Of a stretch of 64,000 nucleotides of DNA, positions 38,344 through 47,749 are shown piece by piece. The translations under genes were made by a program, and so were the position numbers. Origin of the DNA: Anaerolineaceae bacterium (GTDB taxonomy: Bacteria; Chloroflexota; Anaerolineae; Aggregatilineales; Phototrophicaceae). The notes under the pieces were generated by a model. The model was not told the DNA's origin and made no database searches. It saw nothing but the letters and a program-made list of their open reading frames with translations. The stretch spans positions 2,356,001-2,420,000 of the forward strand of contig NZXX01000001.1 of assembly GCA_002702065.1 (NCBI GenBank), read 5' to 3'. Numbering within the stretch: position 1 is the first letter of the stretch; each line of letters starts with the position of its first letter.

Positions 38344-39567
38344 TTACATTTTTTCCGGCATGTCCTCTGCCATCAGCACGGCTTCGATGCGTTCCAGCGC
38401 CCAGTCCAGTTCTTCGCGGTTGACGACCAGCGGCGGCGCGAACCGAATGACGTGTTCATGCGATTCTTTGCAAAGGACTCCATTCGCCAGCAGCCGCAAG
38501 CAGAATGGCCGGGCACCGCCCAGTTCCGGCTTCAGTTCCACACCGATGAGCAGCCCTTTACCCCGCACTTCCTTGACGAAGGGGCTTTCAATCGATTGCA
38601 GGCGATGCAGCAGATAGGCGCCCATCTCGGCAGACCGTTCCGCCAGCTGCTCATCTTCTATGACATGCAGGGCTTCGCTGGCAATCGCACACGCCAACGG
38701 GTTTGCCCCAAACGTGCTGCCATGCTCACCCGGTACAAACAACCCCAGCAAATCCGCTTTGGTGGCAATGGCCGATACAGGGAAGATGCCACCGCCCAGG
38801 GCTTTCCCCAGAATCAGAATATCGGGTTCGATCCCATCATGCTGGTAACAGAAGCGCTTCCCCGTGCGTCCCAGCCCAACCTGAATTTCATCCAGCAGCA
38901 GCAGTACTTTGTGGCGGTTACAAATATCACGCACCGCCGCTAGATACCCGTCCGGTGGCACATTAATGCCGCCTTCGCCCTGAATCGGCTCGACCAGGAA
39001 GCCAACTGTATTGGGCGTAATGGCCGCTTCCAGCGCTGCCACATCACCAAATGGCACAAAGCGGAAACCCGGCGTCAGCGGGCCGAAATCGTGCTTGTAC
39101 AATTCTTCGGACGAAAAGCTGATCACGGTCGTGGTTCGCCCATGAAAGTTGCCGTCACAGACGATAATCTCCGCCTGATCGTGCGGCACACCCTTGACCC
39201 GATACCCCCATTTGCGCGCCAGCTTGACCGCTGTTTCGACCGCCTCGGCGCCCGTGTTCATCAGAAGCGCCTTGTCCATGCCACAAAATTCGGACAGTTG
39301 TTGCAGCAGCGGCCCAACCTGATCATTGTGAAAAGCGCGGGCTGTCAACGTCACCCGATCCATCTGCCGTTTGGCAGCCTCAAGCAGACGCGGGTGCCGG
39401 TGACCGTGGCTGACCGCTGAATAGCCACTGAGCATATCGATATAACGCTGGCCTTCAACATCCGTGACCCAGACACCCTCTGCTTCAGCGATGACCACCG
39501 GCAGGGGCTTGTAATGCTGGGCGCCATACTGTTCTGTCTGTGCGATGATCTGCTCCGAAATCGTCAT
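38344..39567 (-). CDS. rocD: ornithine aminotransferase
   Basis: Class III PLP aminotransferase; YIDMLSGYSAVSHGHRHPRLLEAAKRQMDRVTLTARAFHNDQ, LLLLDEIQVGLGRTGKRFCYQHDGIEPDILILGKALGGG. Confidence 0.92.
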   Translation of the reverse strand: MTISEQIIAQTEQYGAQHYKPLPVVIAEAEGVWVTDVEGQRYIDMLSGYSAVSHGHRHPRLLEAAKRQMDRVTLTARAFHNDQVGPLLQQLSEFCGMDKALLMNTGAEAVETAVKLARKWGYRVKGVPHDQAEIIVCDGNFHGRTTTVISFSSEELYKHDFGPLTPGFRFVPFGDVAALEAAITPNTVGFLVEPIQGEGGINVPPDGYLAAVRDICNRHKVLLLLDEIQVGLGRTGKRFCYQHDGIEPDILILGKALGGGIFPVSAIATKADLLGLFVPGEHGSTFGANPLACAIASEALHVIEDEQLAERSAEMGAYLLHRLQSIESPFVKEVRGKGLLIGVELKPELGGARPFCLRLLANGVLCKESHEHVIRFAPPLVVNREELDWALERIEAVLMAEDMPEKM

Positions 39568-39726
39568 ATCGAGGCTCCTTGACCTTCAGGCTAAGTTTTG
39601 GACAATCTGCATAATTTTTTCTATCGAAATTATACAATATTTTGCCTGAAGCTTATATGATGTCCCTCAAGGTTTCATCGCTGATCCTGCACAAAAAAGT
39701 GCCGCTTATTTCATACTGAGGCCACG

Positions 39727-40020
39727 TTAATCTTCTGTCGACACCGTGCGCAAATATTGGTCGATGACAACGCGCAATTTTTCCTCATCCAAACTGTTGA
39801 CAGCCCGCGCCTCCGGGTAAATCATCAGGTTCGGCCCAGCGCCGCACATACTCAGACAATTGGCGATTTCCAGCTTGAGCGGCCCCGGAAACTGATCGCC
39901 GTTGATGTCGAAAACCGCCGTTTCGAGCTGTTGATACAGCCGCTTGGCACGCCGCCCGGCATTGCAGTACTGCCCCATGCACAGGACGACGCGCTTGCGT
40001 TTTGGCGTCTCGCTGGACAT
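39727..40020 (-). CDS. thioredoxin-like [2Fe-2S] ferredoxin-domain protein
   Basis: VVLCMGQYCNAGRRAKRLYQQL...LEIANCLSMCGAGPNLMIYPEA (four-Cys pattern of the NuoE/shethna-like thioredoxin-like ferredoxin). Confidence 0.85.
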   Translation of the reverse strand: MSSETPKRKRVVLCMGQYCNAGRRAKRLYQQLETAVFDINGDQFPGPLKLEIANCLSMCGAGPNLMIYPEARAVNSLDEEKLRVVIDQYLRTVSTED

Positions 40021-41642
40021 CAGAACGCCGCGACCACGCCATCAGCCCGCGGTTCCGTACCACCAAACAGGACGCCGGTATACGGGTCACGCCGGATAAT
40101 CTGCCCTCGTCCGAACGCCTTGCGGCCACGTCCACTCATCGGTCGCACCTGATGCCCCATCTCGGCGAGCCGCGCCATCGTCTGCACCGGAATGCCTTCT
40201 TCCAGCAGCACAGTGCCATCCGGTTTGCCATCTTCGATGTACCAGCGCGGGCGGTTGAGCGCAGCCTGCGGGTTCAGGTCATCATCCACCATCGCGCTCA
40301 TCACCTGAAAATGGCCCTGCGGCTGCATGAAACCACCCATCACACCGAAGCAGCCCCAGAACTCGCCATCGCGCAGCGCCATACCAGGGATAATCGTATG
40401 ATACGGACGTTTGCCCCCTTCGAGCGAATTGGCGTGGCCCGCTTCCAGCACAAAACCAGCACCCCGGTTTTGCAGCCAGACGCCGGTATCTTTTGCCACA
40501 ATGCCCACACCAAAACCCATATACAGGCTCTTGATAAATGAACAGGCATTGCCGTCACCATCGACCACGCACAGATAAATCGTATCCGACCCCTTCGGCA
40601 GTTTGCCGTAGGTCGGTGGCGGCGTCATGGTTTTATCCGCCGCGATCAACCGGGCGCGTTCCTCGGCATACCGCTGGTTGAGCAGATCATCAACCGGCAC
40701 CTGCGACCTGGACATGTCCGCGATATACTGCCGCGCATCGGCCCATGCCAGCCGCATACACTCAATCATCAGGTGAAGGCGCTCCGGTGAATCCCACGCC
40801 AGCGAGCGCAGATCAAACACCGAGGCAATATTCATGGCCTGCAACGCCGCCAGCCCCTGACCATTCGGTGGACATTCGTAAACCGTCACGCCGCGATAAT
40901 TCGTCAGAATCGGTTCGTCCCAGGTTGAGTGATGATTTTTCAGGTCGTCCTGTGTCATCACGCTGCCCTGCTGCTGCAACGATGAAACAATCGCTTCGGC
41001 CACCGGGCCGCTGTAAAAAGCATCCGGCCCACCTTCCGCAATCGCCCGCAGAGTCTTCGCCAGCGATGTTAACTGCACCACCTGCCCCACCTGCGGTGCC
41101 CGTCCATGCGGCAGATATTCTTCGGCGTTGACCGCATTCTTGATAAATGTTTCGCCCGCCTGCCAGCTGGTGCCAAACGACGGTGCTACCGGATACCCCT
41201 CGCTGGCGTAATGAATGGCGTCCACCAGCACATCAGCCAAAGTCATGGTCCCGTGCCGCCGCAGCAAATCATCCCACCCGCGCACCGCCCCCGGCACCGT
41301 CACCGCGTGGGCATGAAACGGGTTCATCTGCGACCAGCCCTGCGCGACCAGATCATCCCGGTTCAGGGCCGCCGGCGCACGCCCGCTTCCGTTCAATGCG
41401 CTGACGCGTTTGGTCTTCGCATCAAAAAACAGGGCGAAACAATCGCCGCCAATGCCACATGCGCCCGGTTCGGTTACGTTCATGACCGCAGACATGGCGA
41501 CCGCCGCATCGGCTGCGTTGCCACCCTGCCGTAATATATTCAACCCTGCCTGCGCGGCCAGTGGATTACTCGCTGCGGCCATCCCTCTGCGAGCCATGAC
41601 CATTGCCCGCCGCGAGTCAAAATCATATGATGTCGGTTGCAT
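40020..41642 (-). CDS. gamma-glutamyltransferase-family protein (Ntn hydrolase), no signal peptide
   Basis: GGNAADAAVAMSAVMNVTEPGACGIGGDCFALFFD; KGSDTIYLCVVDGDGNACSFIKSLY autoprocessing region. Stop/start TGATG coupling with the ferredoxin gene. Confidence 0.9.
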   Translation of the reverse strand: MQPTSYDFDSRRAMVMARRGMAAASNPLAAQAGLNILRQGGNAADAAVAMSAVMNVTEPGACGIGGDCFALFFDAKTKRVSALNGSGRAPAALNRDDLVAQGWSQMNPFHAHAVTVPGAVRGWDDLLRRHGTMTLADVLVDAIHYASEGYPVAPSFGTSWQAGETFIKNAVNAEEYLPHGRAPQVGQVVQLTSLAKTLRAIAEGGPDAFYSGPVAEAIVSSLQQQGSVMTQDDLKNHHSTWDEPILTNYRGVTVYECPPNGQGLAALQAMNIASVFDLRSLAWDSPERLHLMIECMRLAWADARQYIADMSRSQVPVDDLLNQRYAEERARLIAADKTMTPPPTYGKLPKGSDTIYLCVVDGDGNACSFIKSLYMGFGVGIVAKDTGVWLQNRGAGFVLEAGHANSLEGGKRPYHTIIPGMALRDGEFWGCFGVMGGFMQPQGHFQVMSAMVDDDLNPQAALNRPRWYIEDGKPDGTVLLEEGIPVQTMARLAEMGHQVRPMSGRGRKAFGRGQIIRRDPYTGVLFGGTEPRADGVVAAF

Positions 41643-41741
41643 GAGGCATCACTTTCCTGTCGTCGTTGATTAGGCGATGGGAAGATTATAGGGTCAAACC
41701 CAGGGGCTTTCAAAATCCACTGGTATACTTAGGTTGCAATC

Positions 41742-42470
41742 ATGGAGAACAGAACGATGCAGGCGGCAAACCACATCCTGATTATCGAAGATGACCCCGC
41801 CGTTGCCAGCAGCCTGCAAGATGGCCTGCAACGGGATTCATACCGTGTCGCCTGGAAATCCACCGGCTCGGATGGGTTGCACTATGCCCGCCAGCACAAC
41901 CCGCATCTGATCATTCTCGACGTCCGTTTGCCCGATGGCTCTGGCTTCGATTACTGCCGTCAGATGCGCCAGAATGGTATTCGCCAACCGATTATTATGC
42001 TGACCGTGCAGCGCGATGAAATGGACAAAATCCTTGGGCTGGAAATGGGGGCTGATGATTATGTCACCAAGCCCTACAGCCTGCGCGAACTGCGGTCGCG
42101 GGTTCGGGCTCAACTGCGCCGGGCCTATGGCGAACTCTCCAACGCAGACGCCGACCAGTTCTATGTGGGCGATCTCATTATTGACCGGAGTCGCGGCCTG
42201 GTTCAGCGAGATAACCAGCCGATATACCTGACACCAACCGAGTTTCGCCTGCTGGTCTTTCTCGCGCGCCATCGCGGTCAGGCGCTGACCCGCACACAAT
42301 TACTCGACGAGGTGTGGGGCTACGACAGCGATGTTGAAAGCGAACGCATCGTCAACGTGCATATCCGCCGCCTGCGCGAAAAGATCGAGGTTGATCCCGG
42401 CCAGCCTGCCCTTATCCTCACCGTACCCGGTGTCGGCTACCGGTTGGCCGAGCAGGTTACGAGATTGTAA
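41742..42470 (+). CDS. OmpR-family response regulator
   Basis: Receiver IIEDDPAVASSLQDGL, IILDVRLPDGSGFD, ADDYVTKPYSLREL plus winged helix TRTQLLDEVWGYDSDVESERIVNVHIRRLREKIE. Confidence 0.95.
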   Translation: MENRTMQAANHILIIEDDPAVASSLQDGLQRDSYRVAWKSTGSDGLHYARQHNPHLIILDVRLPDGSGFDYCRQMRQNGIRQPIIMLTVQRDEMDKILGLEMGADDYVTKPYSLRELRSRVRAQLRRAYGELSNADADQFYVGDLIIDRSRGLVQRDNQPIYLTPTEFRLLVFLARHRGQALTRTQLLDEVWGYDSDVESERIVNVHIRRLREKIEVDPGQPALILTVPGVGYRLAEQVTRL

Positions 42471-42542
42471 CCAGATAGCAATCCACACGAAATTTTCCGG
42501 CGTAAACTTAAGCGAACAACATAACGATCACAGGTTCAACTC

Positions 42543-44213
42543 ATGTCCATACGATGGAGATTACCACTGACCTATGCCGCAATCGCACTGATTGCCGCGC
42601 TGGTGCTGGGCGCGGTGCTGCTGACCACCCTGCGCAGTTATTACGCCCAGCAAGAGTGGGATTATCTGCACAGCAACGCCATCGCCCTGCAAGCAATCGT
42701 CAACCGTCTGACCGACCAGCGAGTCCCCCAGGCCACGATTGATGCGCAGCTCAACACCATGGCGTTTCTGTCGCAACTGCGCGTCCAGCTGCTGGATTCA
42801 GACAAGAACGTTCTTAGCGACTCCGGCCTGCCACAAGACAACATCCTGACGGTTGAGGGTCGCGCCGGCATTCGGGTGCTGACACGCGAAGCAGAATTAA
42901 CGACGACTGCCGCAGAGGGCACAACCTCCCAACTCTGGTTCTATTCCCCCAACGGCACAGAACGCATCGACGAACAGGCGAACCATCTACCCTTGCTTAG
43001 TCCCACACAGGCCGATCCGGAAACCATCCCCCAGTTCGATATCCTGATCGCAGACGGGACGACAGAGGCCGTCCAGTTTGCGATGCCTGCTCGCCGCACG
43101 CTGTTTGGTTTTAACCTCAACGATACCAGCGACCTGCATATCGGCCAGTTTTCCGACCAGGCGGTTGAACTGCCGGTTGCGTTCGGCAGCGCAGGCCTCA
43201 GCTACCTGCGTCTGTCTCAGGGTCCCGCCTATGGCCTCGAAATTCTGGATGGCGTCGCCCGCGCCTGGTTTGTCGCCAGCGTTGTCGCCGTCATCCTGGC
43301 CGCGCTGGCAGGTCTGTACATCAGCCAACATATCAGCGCCCCGCTGTTGGCGCTCACCCAGGTTACTTCGAAAATGTCAGTCGGTGACCTGTCCGCCCGT
43401 GCGCAAATCAACGGCAAAGACGAGGTTGGCGTGCTGGCCCATTCGTTTAACGACATGGCCAACCGTGTCGAGGAAACCATTCTGACGCTGCGCCGGTTTG
43501 TGGCCGATGCTGCCCACGAACTGCACACGCCCCTCACTGCCCTGCGGACCAATATCGAACTGATTGCTGATGAGCAACAGGCTGATGAACAGCAGCGGTT
43601 TATTGATCAGGCGCTCGCCCAGATCAGCCGGTTGGAAAGCCTGACCAATGACCTGCTGGAACTCTCCCGCCTGGAGTCGAACGAAGATGCCCCCAGCTTG
43701 GGCCGCGTCAATCTCAGCGCATTGGTCCGCGAAACCAGCGAAATTTACGCGTCCCAGGCAGAACAGAAGGACATCAATTTCCACATCACCCTGCCCGCGC
43801 AAGACGTCTTCATCCCGGCGCATGAACATCAACTGCAACACGCCCTTACCAACATGCTGGAAAATGCCATCAAGTTCACACCCGCCGACGGCAGCATCCT
43901 GGTTGCGCTGAATGAGCACAACGCCACCGAAGTCGAATTGACCGTTCAGGACACCGGCATCGGCATCCTCGATGAAGACCTGCCCCAGCTATTCAGCCGC
44001 TTCCACCGGGGCCGCAATGCCGCCGCGTACCCCGGCAGCGGGCTCGGTCTGGCAATTGTGCGCGCCATTGCTCAGGGACACAACGGCAGCATCACTGTCC
44101 GCCAGTGCAGACCGGGTACGCGTTTCATCTTTACCCTGCCGATTCAACCAGATTCGGCACCTTCAGATCACGCACTGGTTCAGCTTGACAGAGCAAAGTC
44201 CGCACTTATATAG
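42543..44213 (+). CDS. HAMP-containing sensor histidine kinase
   Basis: HAMP region SAPLLALTQVTSKMSVGDLSARA; HisKA FVADAAHELHTPLTALRTNIELI; HATPase NMLENAIKFTP, DTGIGILDEDLPQLFSRFHRG, GSGLGLAIVRAI. Confidence 0.95.
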   Translation: MSIRWRLPLTYAAIALIAALVLGAVLLTTLRSYYAQQEWDYLHSNAIALQAIVNRLTDQRVPQATIDAQLNTMAFLSQLRVQLLDSDKNVLSDSGLPQDNILTVEGRAGIRVLTREAELTTTAAEGTTSQLWFYSPNGTERIDEQANHLPLLSPTQADPETIPQFDILIADGTTEAVQFAMPARRTLFGFNLNDTSDLHIGQFSDQAVELPVAFGSAGLSYLRLSQGPAYGLEILDGVARAWFVASVVAVILAALAGLYISQHISAPLLALTQVTSKMSVGDLSARAQINGKDEVGVLAHSFNDMANRVEETILTLRRFVADAAHELHTPLTALRTNIELIADEQQADEQQRFIDQALAQISRLESLTNDLLELSRLESNEDAPSLGRVNLSALVRETSEIYASQAEQKDINFHITLPAQDVFIPAHEHQLQHALTNMLENAIKFTPADGSILVALNEHNATEVELTVQDTGIGILDEDLPQLFSRFHRGRNAAAYPGSGLGLAIVRAIAQGHNGSITVRQCRPGTRFIFTLPIQPDSAPSDHALVQLDRAKSALI

Positions 44214-44220
44214 TAAGGCT

Positions 44221-44904
44221 ATGATTAACCCGAAGGCAGTCATCGAGCATACCGAATGGGTCTGGAGCGTCGCAGTCGATGTCGTGATTTTCACGCTGCG
44301 CAATCGCGATCTTCAGGTCCATGTGATCCAGCGGCAGGATCACCCGGGTTACTGGTCGCTGCCCGGCGGCATTGTGGGGGCGACGGAAGCGCTGGAAGAA
44401 GCTGCCATGCGTCAGTTGCGAGAGCAAACAACCGTTGATGACGTGTATTTGCAGCAACTTTTCACATATGGCGACCCCCAGCGCGATTCGCGCCGGCGCG
44501 TGATCAGCGTGGCGTACTTTGCGCTTTTGGCTGCGGACCGAATCAAACCGGACGGTGATGAAAACCGTGCCTGGTGCAGCGTTTATGACCTGCCGCCAAT
44601 GGCATTCGATCATGCCCGCATGGTGGATGATGCCCTCACACGACTGCGCTACAAGATCGAATATTCCGCCGCCGCCTTCGAGCTGATGCCAGAGGAATTT
44701 ACATTGCGCGAACTTCAGGAAGCGTACATGACGATCCTCAACGATCACCGGCTGGACAAGGCGAATTTTCGCAAAAAGATTCATGAAGCACGCATCGTCG
44801 AACCGGTTAATCGCTATCAGAAAACTGCCGGACGCCCGGCCCGGCTCTATCGTTTCCGCAAGGATGCACGTCTGGAAAGCAAGGCACGCCGGTTCTTTCC
44901 CTAA
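44221..44904 (+). CDS. NrtR-like regulator: degenerate Nudix domain plus winged helix
   Basis: N-terminal Nudix fold GGIVGATEALEEAAMRQLREQTTVDD; C-terminal FTLRELQEAYMTILNDHRLDKANFRKKIHEARIVEPV...GRPARLYRF typical of NrtR. Confidence 0.85.
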   Translation: MINPKAVIEHTEWVWSVAVDVVIFTLRNRDLQVHVIQRQDHPGYWSLPGGIVGATEALEEAAMRQLREQTTVDDVYLQQLFTYGDPQRDSRRRVISVAYFALLAADRIKPDGDENRAWCSVYDLPPMAFDHARMVDDALTRLRYKIEYSAAAFELMPEEFTLRELQEAYMTILNDHRLDKANFRKKIHEARIVEPVNRYQKTAGRPARLYRFRKDARLESKARRFFP

Positions 44905-44949
44905 TCGAACGTTTAAATTTCTGAGCAATGCACCTGAACAGGACTAACC

Positions 44950-45993
44950 ATGCGTACAGTCGAATGGCACAACGGGCAGGTTCGTATGATCGACCAGCGG
45001 GAAATCCCCTGGAAGCTTGTCACCGTTGATTTACCCGATTATCAAGCTGTTGCCGAAGCCATCAGCAACATGACCGTGCGCGGCGCACCCGCGATCGGCG
45101 CATCAGCCGCGTTTGGCATGGCGCTGGCGGCGCGCAATAGTTCAGCCACCGACCTGGCCGGGTTGCTGGCTGATCTGGAACAAGCGGCACAGGTATTGAA
45201 GGCATCGCGCCCCACTGCCGTAAACCTGGCCTGGGCTGTCGACAGGCTCATGGACATCGCCCGCAGCGGTGAATTTTCCAACCCCGATGACCTGCGTGAA
45301 GCGCTGCTCAAGATCGCCCAGCAAATTGCCGACGAAGATGTCGCGATCAACAAGCGTATGGGCCAGCACGGTGCCGCGTTAATCAAGGACGGCGACACCA
45401 TCCTGCATCACTGCAACACCGGCGCGCTGGCGGCGGTGGATTGGGGCACCGCGTTGGGGGTTATCCGCGCCGCCCACGAACAGGGCAAACAAATTCATGT
45501 CCTGCTCGACGAAACACGACCGCGCCTGCAAGGGGCACGGCTGAGCGCGTGGGAACTGGAACAATACGGCATCAGCTACGATATTCTGCCGGATACCGCC
45601 GCCGGTTATTACATGCAAAAAGGCGAAATCAGCATCGCCATGGTGGGGGCAGATCGCATTGCGGCCAATGGCGACGTCGCCAACAAGATCGGCACCTATC
45701 AGATTGCGGTGCTGGCAAAGGAGAATAACATTCCGTTTTATACGGTGGCACCTACATCGACTGTCGACCTATCGCTGGCATCCGGTACAGACATCCCGAT
45801 TGAGCAGCGAGACCCCGGCGAAGTTCGCGCACCCTACGGCAACGCCATCGTGCCCGACCATTACAAGGCACGCAACCCAGCCTTCGATGTCACGCCGAAC
45901 CGCTATGTGGCAGGCATTGTCACCGAGAATGGCATCGCCCGCCCACCGTTTGAAGACAGCCTGCGCCGTGCTGTTGCGGGGGAAAGCCTGTGA
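44950..45993 (+). CDS. mtnA: S-methyl-5-thioribose-1-phosphate isomerase
   Basis: MTVRGAPAIGASAAFGMALA, ILHHCNTGALAAVDWGTALGVIRAAHEQGK, LLDETRPRLQGARLSAWEL, MVGADRIAANGDVANKIGTYQIAVLAKENNIPFYTVAPTST. Confidence 0.97.
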   Translation: MRTVEWHNGQVRMIDQREIPWKLVTVDLPDYQAVAEAISNMTVRGAPAIGASAAFGMALAARNSSATDLAGLLADLEQAAQVLKASRPTAVNLAWAVDRLMDIARSGEFSNPDDLREALLKIAQQIADEDVAINKRMGQHGAALIKDGDTILHHCNTGALAAVDWGTALGVIRAAHEQGKQIHVLLDETRPRLQGARLSAWELEQYGISYDILPDTAAGYYMQKGEISIAMVGADRIAANGDVANKIGTYQIAVLAKENNIPFYTVAPTSTVDLSLASGTDIPIEQRDPGEVRAPYGNAIVPDHYKARNPAFDVTPNRYVAGIVTENGIARPPFEDSLRRAVAGESL

Positions 45994-46427
45994 CGGATAA
46001 CCACTGGAGCAAATTACCGCCCGGCCCGCAACTGCGCCGCATCATTGCCGAACGGCTGGGCTGGCACATGCGCAAAATCCCGGTTGGGCATGAAGGCATC
46101 GCTTATGATTATCTGATCTATGACAATAATGACCGGTTCATTTACCAGCGCGAGGCGAAACCCGATGAACTGGAAAATGAGGCCACCATCATCGACCAGA
46201 CATGGATGGCCGCCGTTCAGGACGACGAATGTCCACCCTGGGATGAAGACCTGAGCGAAGCGCTCGACCTTGCCTATGGCATGGAACGGGAAATCTGGCA
46301 GGAAAACGGCACTGTCTACGCCTGGGTCAAATCAACCGACTACACCGCCGAAGCCGATACCGAGCCGCTGGCCGTCGTTCGGGCGTGGCTGGCCGCCACG
46401 GCAGACGACCCGGCCTATTTTCATTAA
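45990..46427 (+). CDS. hypothetical protein
   Basis: 145 aa ORF; GTGA overlap with mtnA supports translation; no family recognised. Confidence 0.65.
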   Translation: MTDNHWSKLPPGPQLRRIIAERLGWHMRKIPVGHEGIAYDYLIYDNNDRFIYQREAKPDELENEATIIDQTWMAAVQDDECPPWDEDLSEALDLAYGMEREIWQENGTVYAWVKSTDYTAEADTEPLAVVRAWLAATADDPAYFH

Positions 46428-47743
46428 CGGTTCCAGAACGATTCTGGCAGCGCCAGCGTGTTTGACGGACGCTCGCCCGTCAGCCGTAGTTGACCATCAC
46501 GCGTGTGCAGCAGCAGCACAAAATCCGGATAATCCGAAGTGCGATACTGCCACTCGCCGATGCTGTACAAACTCAGCTTGCCATGTGCCCGCCACACGGT
46601 GATGACATACGGCAAGCGATGGTACAGCGCATCCACCATGGCTTCCGTCTGGCTCATATCCGCCCGGCGCGCCAGCATACTGAGCGCGTTGCGCAGCCGC
46701 TTCGAATCAAAAGGCCCGCGAAACGACCAGATTTGCCGCGGCGCGTCCGCATTTTGCAGCAGCGGCGCAATCGTCTCCGGCTCGTCCGATCGCACTTCAT
46801 CCAGCACCAGACACTGCGGCTCCTTGGCCAGCGCCGCTCCGATTTGTTCGCCAAACGTCACCCCGCGTGTGGTTTCGTCCGGCCACTGCGTCGTTAACCG
46901 TTCGATTCCGTCTGGCAGACGCAGCTCACTGGCCCGTTCCACCGCGACCGCGCGGTCCGCGTTGGGCAGCGTCTGTAACAGAACACTCAGCAGCGTTGTT
47001 TTGCCGGATTCCGCATCCCCCACCACCACAAACCCGTGCGGCGACTGGACAATCGCGTTCAGTAACGCCGCTGCCGGTTCAGACAGAAAGCCAGTATCAA
47101 TCAATGTCTCAACAGATGGCAGCTGCCGGGGATGCACCCGTATATCGGCGTGATAGCCAAAGGACATCAGCGGCGTAATGACGGTCATACAAACCGGACG
47201 ACCGTCGATCATCAGGCCGGTTTCGATAAAAGGCTGGCTATCATCCAGGTCCGCCCCGGCGTCCATCAGCAAGCGCCGCAGAATACGCCGGAAATGACTC
47301 TCGTCGTCAAACAAGGGCCCAACCGGCTCCAGATCACCATGTCCATAACGCACCGCAGCCCGGTCCACCCCTTCCAGCGAGATCGTGGTCACCCGGTCAT
47401 CCAGAAACAGCGCATCCAGCGGTCCATAACCAAACAGCGCACTATACGCCGCGTTCATCAACGCTGCCTTGTCCTGCTGGCTCAGGTGAACAGACTCAAC
47501 AGCCAGCACGTAATCGACCGTGGGCAGCAGCAGCTTGAGCCGTTTGGCCGCCGTATCAGCCTCTTTGAGCAATGGTGATTCGGCGTACTCCTCGATAAAC
47601 TCCCGTTCGACGCGTTCCACCAGCGCCCGCTGCGATACGTGCCGCTGTCCCAGCTGAGCCGATAGCAACTGCGGTTCGCGTCCCCGGTCCGCGTCACGCC
47701 GCAACTGTTCCCACGAACTTTTTAACTCGTCATCATGGCTCAC
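46424..47743 (-). CDS. CpaF/VirB11-like secretion ATPase (orphan)
   Basis: Walker A GDAESGKTTLLSVLLQ, Walker B QCLVLDEVRSDEPE, N-terminal GYGPLDALFLDDRVTTISLEG typical of the CpaF family. Confidence 0.85.
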   Translation of the reverse strand: MSHDDELKSSWEQLRRDADRGREPQLLSAQLGQRHVSQRALVERVEREFIEEYAESPLLKEADTAAKRLKLLLPTVDYVLAVESVHLSQQDKAALMNAAYSALFGYGPLDALFLDDRVTTISLEGVDRAAVRYGHGDLEPVGPLFDDESHFRRILRRLLMDAGADLDDSQPFIETGLMIDGRPVCMTVITPLMSFGYHADIRVHPRQLPSVETLIDTGFLSEPAAALLNAIVQSPHGFVVVGDAESGKTTLLSVLLQTLPNADRAVAVERASELRLPDGIERLTTQWPDETTRGVTFGEQIGAALAKEPQCLVLDEVRSDEPETIAPLLQNADAPRQIWSFRGPFDSKRLRNALSMLARRADMSQTEAMVDALYHRLPYVITVWRAHGKLSLYSIGEWQYRTSDYPDFVLLLHTRDGQLRLTGERPSNTLALPESFWNR

Positions 47744-47749
47744 AATACA

